Assembly (NCBI GenBank): GCA_027579435.1
Contig: JANBPK010001069.1
Span: 1 to 64,000 of the forward strand
Source: Candolleomyces eurysporus
Taxonomy: Eukaryota > Basidiomycota > Agaricomycetes > Agaricales > Psathyrellaceae
Length of the DNA stretch: 64,000 bases
Direction of reading: 5' to 3'
Shown: piece after piece, positions 23,960-35,189 of the stretch
How the letters are laid out: the number at the start of each line of letters is the position of its first letter
Numbering within the stretch: the first letter of the stretch is position 1
Program-made: the position numbers and the translations under genes
The notes under the pieces: generated by a model
The model's input: the letters and a program-made list of their open reading frames with translations, nothing else
Database searches by the model: none
Told to the model about the DNA's origin: nothing

Positions 23960-25872
23960 GGATGCACCAAGCCCAGATCGCCAAGCCTCTGCGTGCAATC
24001 CATGGGAGATCTGTTACGAACCTCGAGGTGTTGCGGTGGACCTGGTTCTTGGTGGACAGTCGAGTCTCATTTGACGGAACTCGTCGTCCGGCTCCGCTGC
24101 ATCTTCTCCTCCCGGTGCTGGAAACATCAAGCCAGAGTGGATGTGGGGCAGAGGCACGATGTTCGATAACCTAGATGCTGCTCAGTCAAGTGTCAGTATG
24201 AAATCTCAGTGGGGTTTGGATCCATAGCTCACAACAACCGATGTAATCCTCCACCTTTGACGAGCTCACTGTGCCGCGTTCTTTGTCTTCCCTTTCGCGA
24301 ACCACCTCAACCTGCCGATGGAGAAAGCTGAGGAGTCACGTCGTAAATTTAAACTCTTAAGCTCGGTACGGAGATATGGAAGCGGGTGCGCGTCAGAAAG
24401 CAGAGCAAGTAACAGAGCTGTGAGGATGTCGTCCGTAGCGAGCACCTCTCAGGGTGTTGGTCGCCGTAGACATCCTCGCTGGGCGCCAGAGTATTGATGG
24501 GTGGGCTGGGATCCTCGAGGTGCAGCTATTGAAGCCCCGGCATCAACGTCAGGTAGGAGGAGAAGCTTGGAGCATCAAACTCGTCGCAAACCTTCCATTT
24601 CTTTCCAAAGATGGTGTGGCTATCTGGAAGCATAGGGACTTCCAAAGGGGTTGGTGTTCCTCGAGCTTCAGAGTAGTAGTGAAAAGGGGCTGGTATTTGA
24701 GCATAGTAAGAGCTGGGAGGAGATTCGAGAGGAAGGTAATGGTATTGGGTCCTTCATCGTCTAGGTCCTTGTGAATACGATCGGAGATGTCGAGGGTCGT
24801 CAAATAGAACAGAGAGTAGATCATAGAAAGGCTGACTGCCGTCCACAGGGTGAAGATCCTCTCGTCATCCGGGAGCTCGGAGTTGATGTCGTGGTTCGAC
24901 GGCAGAGATCTTCAAGTCGAAGATGTTTGGCGTGGCTTCGATCAAGGTTTTCGCTTCGCTGTGAGAGGAGGAGTTAGTTGGCTCGAGATTAAAAGGAACG
25001 ACTTGTATCTCCCGTATTTGCTTCCAACTCATTGGAAACATCCCAGACCACATTTCAAACAATAAGAGCGAGTTTGGGTGCCTTCCAAACAAATCCGTCC
25101 CGTCCCTGACCACGAGTTCTCTCCTCCGTCCAACCCACCCGTACACGGCTACATTCTCTAAGAGCAGCGGAAAGGACTCTCGGAGAAGCTCGGATGGTTG
25201 GGTGAGAGCATGGTCGTGGAGGTCCTGGATTAGTGTGCCAATGCGGAAAGTATGTTTTGTGATGGTCCCCAGCGTGAGCTTCAATTTGTCGTCAACAGCT
25301 GAAATGTTGCCTTCCTCGGGGGTTGTTGCAACGGAGCGTGTTCGCAATGGGAGAGTCGCCACTCAACGCATTCGAGGCGGAAGATTGTGAAGTTGAGCAC
25401 GGGATTGTTCTTTCTCCTGCCGTAGCGGACTGTAATATGAAGGAGAGCTCGGGTGCGGAGAGTGCGAGACTTCGTCAACTCGAAGGGTGGCAGGCGTGAG
25501 TGAGGAGCATGAGGGCTTTCCAAGCCAATTCCAAGCACTCTTGACCGACAAGTGGGTGGTCGGTTAGCAATACATGAAAACCTTCACCAGCGGCTCGTTC
25601 GAAGACCGTCGAATTGGGTTACGAAGTGCGAAGTGATCTTCAACAGCGGCTCTGAGCCTCGCTTGAACAGATACAGGGTGGAATTTGGGGATCGAGGGGC
25701 CAGTTGATGGGGAAGCGTTTTGAGCGAAGGGGATACAGAACGTCCATGCTGACGGTGAGCGAGTGAAGAAGACCAAGGATGGGTAATATAGCATCGAAGA
25801 CGACGGTGTGTCAAGTCCAGATTCTGAGCCAGTCCATGACGATTCGTCGCCATTGTCGCCCCAGTCATGCAT
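23960..25872 (-). pseudogene. F-box/LRR-like gene, decayed, copy A
   Basis: The N-terminal frame (25872-25564) leads into an F-box-like start, NPIRR then LVKVFMYC, where a stop follows at once. Remaining parts occur in different frames: 25362-24865 (leucine-rich, with LRESFPLLLENVAVYG) and 24824-24549 (YSLFYLTTLDISDRI). A C-terminal segment near 24170-23960 is homologous to the tails at 32.2-31.9 kb and 51.2-51.0 kb. F-box proteins of this type act as substrate adaptors of SCF ubiquitin ligases, and Agaricomycetes carry many. The stops and frame changes cannot be removed by one plausible intron set, so I call it a pseudogene. Identification rests on the F-box start and the leucine-rich body. 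Confidence 0.5.
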
Positions 25873-26349
25873 GATAAATCATTGTTGGCTATCATGAAGG
25901 CATTACCATTACGGTCGTGGTCGGCGTACCGTTGGCTGGTAACAGTGGCCATCCCAAGTCCGGAATGATTCTGTGTACGAGTCCAAGGATTGAGGATTGG
26001 GGGAGGGCGGGGACGCGTCACCTACAAGTAGCATGCTGCGGTGAATATGCCAGCTCGAGCTTGGTTTCTTTGAACTGCCCAGGGCTAGTGTTCTGAGCGT
26101 TCAGGTCTGAGATCTGAAGAGCGGCAGTCGAACAGTCATTGCACAAGAGATCAGCACCGCCACCGACGCTTTCATCTCCCACTCTGAGTCTGACGTGCAT
26201 CCTGCGGCAACATCTGCATAGACGAAATTATATCCATGATAGGCGTATATAGTCCAGGTAAGTAGGACAGCTGCCCATATCAACCACTAAACTGCCGAAA
26301 GAGGACAAACAGATCACCGGTCGCCATCCCATCGCCCTCCCCTTATTAA
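25873..26349. other. Flank of the F-box relic
   Basis: Short minus-strand frames (26283-26018) include a hydrophobic stretch but no recognisable domain. The segment lies between the F-box relic and the dispersed duplicate that starts near 26350. No gene is called. Confidence 0.4.
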
Positions 26350-27850
26350 ATTTTTTGGTCGCTGAATTGAACCCAGCTCGCCGTGGATGCGTATGGCCTC
26401 CGCAAAGGCTTCCTCAGGCGCTTCTTTGCCTTTCATGAAGCCAAGAATCAGAGTGAGAGCCCTGCCAGTTCCCTTTTTGCGCGCGTTACGTGTCGCTGGT
26501 TCGTCCTTTGCCCTTCTCGGCATTGCTGGCTGACGAGGTTTCCCATGGTTCTCTCCTCAAATCAGTCGCCATCGTACTTTGTGCCTTGAGTTATGGTCTT
26601 CCGCTGTACCGTACTCGACCGACCAGCTCTGCCCGCGATTACGACAGCATCGCCCCTCGTACCCGCCTGTTTACTTACTTTCGCCACCGCCCGCTGACAG
26701 CGATTTCAACCACCATTGGTGATCATACTGCCACGCTTTGGCCGCTCGACCTCTTGCCATTCGCCATCTGGATACGACTGACTACCGGCTCGGTGGCACT
26801 CGATCCATTCAGTCAACCGGAAGCACCGCACGAGATTCCCTCCACCACTTCACCAACCATGAAGGACTACCCAAGCCCGCTTCATCGTCACCGAGACAAC
26901 ATTATGCACATGGTGGGTGAATGGCCAAGTGAACGTCATGCCGTGGACGAAAGCGCTGCTGGTAGAAGGTGAGGATCGACACAGATGGGCTGGTTCTTGT
27001 GGCAAAGGATGGTATGTACACCGTGACCCGATTGCATTCGCTCGGTTTCTTTCTATCCTCGATCTCTTCCTTCTTCATGTTCGTTCGCTTGCTCGTCCCC
27101 TCGATCCTCCCTCTTCCTTTTTTTAATACATATTCATTTCCTCTTACGTCCGTCCATCCTCCACGCACGTTGCTAATTTCCCGTTCTCGTTCCCTCTATT
27201 CCCAGCAAAACCAGGCGGTTTAAGCATCTAACTCAAAGATGTACGCTTACTATTCATGAACAGCACACACCGTGTCCCGTAAGGCACTTCATTAGGCTTC
27301 ACCCTCTCGCCGCTGAGTCAAGTCCGCCGGTGGCACTTGTGGATGAGGCGATCACGTTCATCATAATAAGTGGGTGTGTTTTTTGGTACAACGTTGCCTG
27401 CCTAGGATTGCGGATGGTGGTAGGGGGAGGTGCATCAGGAGGTGAGGCCGCGCTTGCGATGGGTTTGGTCAGTGCGGGGCCGGTGTCTTTGTTCAAGAGA
27501 AACGTGGTCCGGATTAATCGAATTCGGGAGGGAGTGGGCAGTAGAAGGCGCGTGGCTAGGGAGACCACCAGGAAGCGTCTTGGAGCGTCGCAGGGTGTAC
27601 CCCGTTTTTCCGGTTGTTCGGCCTGTGGCTTTTTTTNGGCCGAGGAGGACGTGCTCGGAAGTCCGGACGTCTTCATTTTTCCCTTCACCGCCTACCGACT
27701 CGCGTCGTGCTACTCCTACTCCCAAGAGTCTACTCTCTCTCTCCTTCCGTAATTCTTTCCGCTTTTCAATATTTCTCTGCTCTCTCCGTGATCTCAGTCG
27801 AGTTATAAACCCTTTCAACTTGTTATTATCGCTTTGTTTCGCATCCTTGG
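26350..27850. repeat. Dispersed duplicate of the NLR 5' flank (copy 1)
   Basis: This segment aligns by eye with 39030-40230. Shared stretches include GTCGCTGAATTGAACC versus CTCGCTGAATTGAACC near the left end, the segment around ACCACCAGGAAGC, and a closing CT-rich part near GAGTCTA and TCTCTCT. No long coding frame is conserved between the two, so they look like non-coding flank rather than a gene. The second copy leads into the NACHT-WD40 gene, whereas this one ends against the 3' side of membrane copy 5. Confidence 0.6.
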
Positions 27851-28015
27851 AGATATCGGTAAAGAGAAACCAAAAACAAGCACATTTACATTGCTATTTA
27901 TACATCCATTCGCCGTTCTAGCTAATCGGATGGAGACCGTTGATAGTCGAGGAGGACACTAGTCGAGAGGAAAATCCAATACCGGGAGAGATGAGAATCA
28001 ACCCGTCGAGCAAGC

Positions 28016-30099
28016 TCAATCTTGAGCAGGCTCTACTTTGTAGCGCACCTTGTTGTGCCATTCGGGTTGCCCATCCTCTCCTCGCTCCACGTTAACCACT
28101 AGGGCTGTCAGCAGCGACATGCTATCCGTCGCGTCGAAGTCATAGGTATATCTGAATTGCCCTATGATAAAACAGGCGAAGAGAAGGACTAGGGAAGTCA
28201 GGTTCATCAAAAGCATAGGGATGAGTAGTCCCGCCTGAGCTTTGGAGTCGTCGATAAACCAACCTCTCACTGAGTAGCTCACCGAGCCAGTGACTGTGCG
28301 AAGGCACGTCGCTGGAGGATTTCTACCCATTGAATAGATTAATCGGGAGTACGTTCCCTGATGACGATGATCAGAAATCGAATCCACGCTTAAAACCTGA
28401 GAAACTTACCTCGTACTCCAGAACTCCCTGGATCATTGCTTCAAATAGCCTGAGGTGCTTTGGACTCGGATCGAACGATAATGCGTCGCTATTCTTGCTT
28501 GCCATCGAAAATACGGCGTCCGCGACAAGGTGGGATTCCCAGTTCTGTGCTTCCCAAAAAAGATTTCCGAGCCCAAGTAGCCCCCCGTCGATGAACGGAG
28601 CAAATGTCCTTCTTTGAGAAGCCTCTCCAAGGGTGGTCTTTGCCTGGGAAGCAAAGTATCTGGGCTCTGAATGATACCCCACCTCGAAAACTTGGGCTCG
28701 CATCGGCGACACGTTACAGGTAATATTCCCGATAAACCCCGCATAATTTCCCTTCCCCATGAGGTAAATGACGTATGCGTCATCGCGAGAGCTTTGGGAT
28801 GATTGCTTGCATGCCCAGTACGACAACGTGTGGTTGCCGTTCAGCACAGGATAATCCGGGACATTTACTAAAACACCCTCCAGTCCGGCCGCGGAATCGC
28901 AGGTAGCTTTCGAACTAAGAACGTTTGGTGAAGCCGCGGTCCTGTTATGTGATATCGGACTCGAGGGCTCGTAAGAGCAACTAACGTTGGTCTCAAGTCC
29001 TTGCTGGTCGAGGGTGTAATTGTAGGAGATGATTCCCCTTTGGATCGCGGGATATAACAACGGATTTGCCTGGGTGTTGAGCGAATCGAAAGCTGGGACG
29101 CCATTGGGACCGATTGGGAGAACGCCCTTCGTAGAGCCAAGGAACCGGATGCCACCATGAACGCCAAGTTGGTTCAGCGAACTCGTCTCGTTGGTGATCC
29201 CGAGGCTTTCAGTCATCTGCACGCATGGCTGGTAAATCAGTGGTACCACAAGGAATACAGCGAAACTTACTTTTGCTCTGCCGGAGTCGATTACGTCGAG
29301 TATTTGATTCTCTCCGAGACATGCCGTGAACGAGGTGTTCCCAAAAGTCTAGAAAAACCTTAATTTATGAGCGCTCCCCAACCCAACCAGTAGGTTCATA
29401 CTTCACCTTCCAGTCGCACTTGTTCTCCACTTTGTTTTCGTCTAACCAGGCCCGGCACCTAGATTCATCCGAAGTGAAGTCGAGTTCGGTACCCTCTAGT
29501 TCAGACGTCTTTTTGAACTCTGCGGGCGTTATTAAACTTGCAGTACCCGACGGTATCAGCGCAAGGGCGCCCAAGGATAGAAGCAGCAGGAGAACTACGA
29601 CCAACCGACCCCTTTCCTTGACCAACTGTCGCCATTGCCTCGCTCCCCACACCATAGTCATATGGCGAAAAGCCAGGAGGGCCGATACGCCGAATATAGT
29701 CACCTCTGGTTCAGAGTTCTTCGCGGAGTTCTTTGCGATCAGCTCTTGACCGAGCCTCACGACGGCCTTCCCAAAGAGGAGGGTCGCAATGAGGCGGTTG
29801 ATGGTGCCAATCAACGTGACAATGGCACCGACTTGGTGAGGGTATCTGGGAACCTTTTCGGAAAGTTGGTCGTTCATCTGAATTCCGTGCTTCGCCTTGA
29901 CTACCCCAAAGAATACCCATGGCCATAGAATCATGAAAAGGATGGCAACTAGGAGGAGTATATCACTGGCGAAGCGTTGCGAGCGAGTCGGTGGTTTGGT
30001 TAGGGTTTCGTCGGTAGCCTGAGTGTCCAATGGCAGTTGATGGTTATGGTTTTGGTCGTGGGGTTTATCGTCAAGTTCATGCGTTTGGGGAGACTCCAT
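28016..30099 (-). CDS. Multicopy ectodomain membrane protein, copy 5
   Basis: Exons 30099-29407, 29348-29271, 29216-28410 and 28357-28016 give about 639 residues with no frameshift, so this is the cleanest minus-strand copy. I choose the ATG at 30099 (MESPQTHELDDKPHDQ) because it matches copy 4; the frame is open further upstream. Predicted spans lie at about residues 45-68, 90-112, 165-187 and 567-592. An exposed region of about 380 residues lies between the third and fourth. It contains many N-x-S/T sites, the exon 2 signature CLGENQILDVIDSGRAK, GVLPIGPNGVPAF, YNYTLDQQGLETNVSC, GNITCNVSPMRA and GLGNLFWEAQNW. The C-terminal tail ends soon after the last span. With this topology both ends are cytosolic. 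Function unknown. Confidence 0.85.
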
Positions 30100-31039
30100 G
30101 CCGCCGTGATAGAGCGGAGGAAAAGGTACGTTATAGCGATGGGGATTCAGATGGCAAGAAGGAGAGGACAGAACCTGCTGACAGCCTATTGACAAGAGAG
30201 CTTACTAAATGACAAAGTTATGGCCAGATTGCTCGAATGGCAGGCAAATGAATCCCAAAACAGACCTTGTCAAATATGACTTAGGGAGGAATGGGGCGTA
30301 AAGGCGTCACATTGCCTCGAGGTTGGGCCCGAATTGGCGAGCGCCTCGAGGACGAAAGGCCCTTTCCGCAGGGATATTTACGTCTAAAAGCACCAACCGC
30401 CGACAGATCGTGCTTGAAGGATTCTTGCATTCCAGTCCACCTGTCTAGCAGTATATATCGATGGAACATGTTCCAGGATCCAACCCGACTGGTGACCCCA
30501 TGCCCTATTGAAAACGTGGTTAGTTGGGTACACGAGGGATGCGCCAAATCATGGGATGTACTGGTGGCGTATCACAAAACTCAATCTTGACACTGACAGT
30601 ACTTGGAATTCATTTCGGCAACTAGAGGCTCCGTGACACAGCCCTGCTAGGTTAGCTGAGGTTGTCTACTGGGTCACTTCCAGGACAGTTGACATTTTGC
30701 TTGTATCATGTCACTTTGACCAATTCCTTCTACGATCGTCCCGATATCGTTATACTTACTCCCTATAGGCTCTCAAGCTATGTCCTCGATAGGCTTCGCA
30801 TCTATCTATTTCTATCCTTCAAATGTGTCCGCTATAACCGGGGAGAACGCGATCTATGTTCAGGCCCTTTCTGATTTCTCCTTTCGGATGCTGAGCGAAG
30901 TGTTACTGCGGAAGTTGAAGCCTGAGGTCCATGAGAACTAGACGCCGGCCTCGCTCTCATTCTCCTTGTGATTTTACCGGACTTAGGACTTGAAGAGTTG
31001 AAAGCGGACTTAAGACTGCTTGAGGTATGAAAGAGCTGT
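30100..31039. other. Spacer between membrane copy 5 and the DUF6533 relic
   Basis: No gene. It aligns with 20633-21636, including the palindrome at 30462-30475 and the flank with CCGATATCGTTATACTTACT near 30740. It should contain the copy 5 promoter. Confidence 0.6.
30462..30475. promoter_or_regulatory. Perfect 14-base palindrome upstream of copy 5
   Basis: TGGAACATGTTCCA again, at nearly the same distance from the start codon as in copy 4. It is retained although the surrounding spacers have diverged. Confidence 0.35.
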
Positions 31040-31908
31040 GTAGCTCAATCGGTTGGTGATTGTCGTTATCTAAAGTCCTTCCTTGATCCGTGTCGCTCTC
31101 CGCCAGTTCAATTGGATCTAGTGGCTCTCCTGAGTGTGACTTGGACTCTATATCTCTCCACAGTTCGCGAATGGCACGGATCCGCTCGAACTGGGGTTGT
31201 TCGAGTTCTTTGTCCCGACACTATGGATTGTGGGTACTGTGCCCTGGGGGTCGAGCCGTAAGGAATCCAGAGAGGCTTCACAGGTCGGTCAAATTAGATA
31301 CATATTCAACACGACCGAAATTGGTGGACACATACGGGACCGTTAAACTGTTTGCCAGTCTCTGAAAAAGTTCTATTAACAGACTAAAGCACCGACATGA
31401 ATGGCTATTGCCAGACGGTCCAATTCAAACGACCCACAAATTCCGGTGCCAGATAAATTTTTTATTTTTTATTTTTATTTAAGAGCTATAACCATCACTC
31501 CTGGCACCTCGAGGAAACCAGAGACCACCTTGTTCTTGTTGTGGACGGCCAAAGTTTGAAGACTCCAGATGGCTCCCTTGTCTCGTTGAACCAAACGGAC
31601 GGGCGCACCTATAATCCATGTCCTAAGATACTCGTGACTTCTGATGGTATATGCCCAACGTTACACCAATGCCCCAATCAAAGTCTAACCAAACGACGGT
31701 TAAAGAGGGAGGAAGGGTCATCGACTTTGAGTTTTAATCAAATATCAGTCAACTGGCGACAAAGAAATATCACACTCACCACAGCTGAACTCATTTCTGG
31801 TTGAATGGATGCAAAATACGACGCATTCGCTACCAACGAGTAACGGCAGAAAACATACAATAAAGTCGTTTCCGTGGATGGCACCAAATATATTCAATTT
31901 CGTCGATG
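31040..31908 (-). pseudogene. DUF6533 relic, copy B
   Basis: It is homologous to copies A and C but broken. The C-terminal exon similarity (31040-31270) lacks the ARFIIQLRKW part. The middle exons are cut out at an A/T-rich junction near 31455-31480. The N-terminal exon keeps only the IEYIW part, with a frame change, and stops abruptly at about 31908, where the tail of the F-box relic begins. The first DUF6533 residues and the promoter are absent. It cannot encode a working protein. Confidence 0.7.
31455..31480. repeat. A/T simple repeat at a deletion junction
   Basis: Runs of T separated by single A bases occupy the position where copies A and C carry a middle DUF6533 exon. It may mark the healed junction. 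Confidence 0.6.
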
Positions 31909-32925
31909 ATTACTCTATCTCTACAAATCCTGGGTCACCGAGCCTCTGCACACCGTCCATTGGAGACCTGTTGCAGACCTCAAGGTATTGTGGTGCACCT
32001 GATTCATTGTAGAACAGAACTTGAGCCAACTCGAGTCCCATTTGACGAAACTCAGCCTCCAGCGTCGCTGCATCTTCACTATCTGGCGCTGGGTACATCA
32101 AACCAATGTGAATGCGGCGCAGAGGCGCGATGCTCAAGAAGTTGGATACTGCCAATTCAGGTGTCAGTGTATGAGCGCAGTGGTACTTGGATGAATAACC
32201 CACAACAGCCGACGTAAATTTTCACGTTCGACGAGCTTGCTGTGTCGACCGTCGTCGTCTTCCCTTTTATGAGCCGTCTCAACATGCCGAAGGAGAAAGT
32301 TGAAGAGTCGCATCGCAAATTCTCGAGCTCTGGACAGAGATACGAGAGTGGACGCGAGTCCGAAAGCGGAGGCGTTAGGCGTTGGCCCTCAGGATGTCGT
32401 GCATGGGGAACACCTTTGAGAGGTGTTGATCGAGATAATCTTCCTCATCCTGCGCCAGAATATTGACCAGAGGTCATCCAGCCCCAAACACTCGATGAGG
32501 ACATGAATCTCGGCCTCCGTTTGGGCGTCACAATATCGACAAGGGCGTCATTCAAAGGGGACATAGTGCTTCCGCAGCCGATTATGCTAGAATGGTGCAC
32601 CTCTAGCCCATGGATAGTTACCGTCTTTTCATGCACCACTTTAGCTGCATGAGGTGGCTTCCGTCGCAATTCTTCCACTGCAAAAGGATGATCTGCCCAC
32701 GACAATCGTGTCAGGGCACGACGGTGTACAGATACGACAACAGTTCGCAGGTACTTTCGTAATCGAGATACCGATTCGAGTTTGTCCGGATGGAGACCTC
32801 TGGCGGCAGGATTCCGATTGAGAAGAGGAAAGCGGCTGGAGGATAACTCGTCGTATAACCGTCCAGCACTTAATTCCTCCACCTCCGAGATCAGGAGATC
32901 GTCGAAACCTTTCACGCTCTTTAGC
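31909..32925 (-). pseudogene. F-box/LRR-like relic, copy B
   Basis: Body and tail of the same family as the relic at 23960-25872, and the two align around 32130-32460 versus 24190-24490. The open part 32915-32445 starts near KGFDDLLISEVEELSAG. The C-terminal segment (32203-31910) includes LRRIHIGLMYPAPDSEDA and YLEVCNRSPMDG. The F-box itself is missing: upstream of 32925 the sequence switches to the signal peptide and promoter of an unrelated secreted-protein gene. Frames differ along the body. It is not a complete gene. Confidence 0.5.
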
Positions 32926-33003
32926 TATTGGTTTCAATACCAGCGCTAGGACCGCGATGGGGAGTAGAATCGCAATTAGAGAGAAGACGCCTGTGAGCTT
33001 CAT
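32641..33003 (-). pseudogene. Chimeric frame: secreted-protein leader fused to F-box relic
   Basis: The ATG at 33003 begins MKLTGVFSLIAILLPIAVLA, nearly the signal peptide of the ferritin-like gene at 54828 (MKLTGIFSLLAILLPVALA). From about residue 22 the frame enters F-box relic sequence out of its own frame and runs to a stop at 32641, about 120 codons. The upstream 330 bases are homologous to the promoter of the ferritin-like gene. It could be transcribed and secreted, but nothing suggests a useful product. Confidence 0.5.
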
Positions 33004-33335
33004 AGCGAAGAAACGAGAATTGGAAGAGCGTCAAAGAGAGGCATATGTTGGGGTAAGAATAGAGAAATAGAATGTGGATGCGTTGGTCATATCAAACTCA
33101 ACGAACGAAAATGAAGGAACGTGAGGGCTAATAGTACGAGTGGGACAGTTGAGGAAAAGAGTTGAGAACATCGGTGGCTACTATGTAGCCATTTCATAGA
33201 GGCTGACGTTGAAAACAGCTGTCGACCAGCCCAGTGGGCCTGCCAATTACATCGCCGACTTGAGGCGGACCGTCATTGATATTGAGGCCCGGAGCCCATT
33301 CTCGTTCTTCCGAGTCGACTTGAGCACGGCCCAAT
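33004..33335 (-). repeat. Duplicated promoter of the ferritin-like gene
   Basis: It aligns with 54829-55165, the 5' flank of the intact gene. Shared words include GAATAGAGAAATAGAATGTGG, GAGGGCTAATAGTAC and TTCTTCCGAGTCGACTTGAG. The shared region is therefore probably the whole regulatory flank. Confidence 0.7.
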
Positions 33336-35189
33336 AGCTTCACGCATACAATGACATTGACCATTTTTTTGCCTGGATCTTCACCCATGTGTCGTAATTG
33401 CATCCTCTTTGAGCTGGCACGCAGTGAGCACAGCAATCTTGGAGATGTCATTCTCTGGGTCAATCGGGATATTGAAGCTGAAAGTAGGTTCAGAAATGGG
33501 TTAAAATGTCCCGACTTGAAATGTCATATTTTTTAGGTATTCTGAGAGGTAGAGCGGGGTCAATTTTGAATGAGCGATAGAGACAGGAATACATACTCCT
33601 CCAATGACTTGGTGAAGATGGGGGACACAACGCCGGGAGCTACCAGGCTAGAGTCAATATTAGGCAGAGGTAGGGTCATCGAGTGACTTACGGGTCCAGG
33701 TGCTCGACAACGAACTGCGAGCAGGTGAAGCAAATGAGCATGGGCCTGAGGGCGAGCTATTGCTACAACATCAGCTTTTAGCAAGGATCCCCGCTGCATG
33801 ATAAAGAGTCGAAGATTCAATAGAGATTGAAAAACATATTAAATATGTGGAAAATATATTTGCCTCGGAAGTGGAGAAGGACCCGGGGAACTTCCGACCA
33901 CGAAGTAGACTCTATATCTCACTGGCCACTGTCGCTGAGAAGTCATGAGAGGCCCAACCTCCGACGCAATTAGAACCTAACGAGTCAGTTGGGAGATTAG
34001 ATATGCTCTTCGTGATACGAAGCCTGGCTCCATGCCATGTATTCGAGAATTCTTCGAGGAGCCACGAAGCACCGAAGTTTCGCAGAGACGGCGCACTAGT
34101 CGAGCGTGTTGCCAAGTCATGAGTTGAGAATAGCGTTTCTGCTAAGCTCATATGCCCATGGTGTTAACAGGCGCGCATAACACCACGAGCTCGGTTGAAA
34201 ACCCGAGAAGTCCTGGCGACCATAGTGAGGACTACTGAGCACTGTTCCACTGAGACAGGCAGCAGACAAATCCGATTTCGAGAGCGGATAGTTTGATATC
34301 CGCGTCCATGCTCCTGGACGTGGAAAGTAGTATGTTCGGGGGATTTCGATGAACGGAAAGCCAATTTCGATGGTGATGTTCCATATACCATGTGTCTGAC
34401 GCGCCTGTCCCAGTCCAGAGCGTTCCAAGGCCTGCAGGACATCCCAGGAAGCCGAAAATCATCTTCCGAACGCGTCTTTGCAGGCAATTTTTTNGTGGCG
34501 TTCTGGGGAATTCTTTCGACTGGTCGAAAATCGCCAAATTCATTCGTTCATAGCCAGAGACGGTTTGGATTTTGCCCACTATGGGGTTGAAGTTTGAAAG
34601 AATATGGATTAGTCCGCAAAACAAGCCAGGATTGTGGCGGTAGGAGTCGAAAAGCAAATCGGTCGTGGGTAAACCTGGGTCAACCGTCATGGCCCGTCAG
34701 CGCCCAATTGATGCGCAAGCCTCCGAATCCTCCAGTAGGCGAGAGCACTGGTAGCAGCTAGACGCTCAGTCTGAAAATCTGAGCTCAATGCCTCGATATT
34801 GGTCTCGAGTCCAAAACGGTTAGTGCTCTCCCTTGAATCCCCTACGAGAAACTCAGCTCCATCTCGCGCGGTAAATCCAAGGCTTATGAACGCGTTTTAT
34901 TTCTATCAGAAAGTGTTGTCGCCCGATTCACAACAGCCATTTCTTCATGAATTGATGTTGTTAAACATGGGCGTCAATCAGCGGACCAGGTAACCAATGT
35001 CACAGGGACACACGTTCGATTGCTTCCTCCAAGCTTCTTCAGTCAATTGAGAGGGAGCGCTGATTGCGAACCGTGCCTCTTCCCAGCGATCATCTCATAG
35101 CAACTCCCACCTCACCACAAGGCGCTCGTTTTCGTTCTCTTCGCCTCACTCCTCAAACCTCCAGGTTGGCCTCCGTCTCGGCGTTGAAG
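33336..35189. other. Region with unassigned open frames
   Basis: Several overlapping minus-strand frames (34690-34232, 34487-34164, 34151-33912) could be pieces of one decayed gene. I see no conserved domain and the frames do not join with GT-AG introns that I can identify. An n at 34494 sits next to a T run. Confidence 0.35.

Noticed and set aside
26350..27850. Transposon call for the segment shared with 39.0-40.2 kb
   Set aside because: No terminal repeats, target-site duplication or transposase-like frame is visible.
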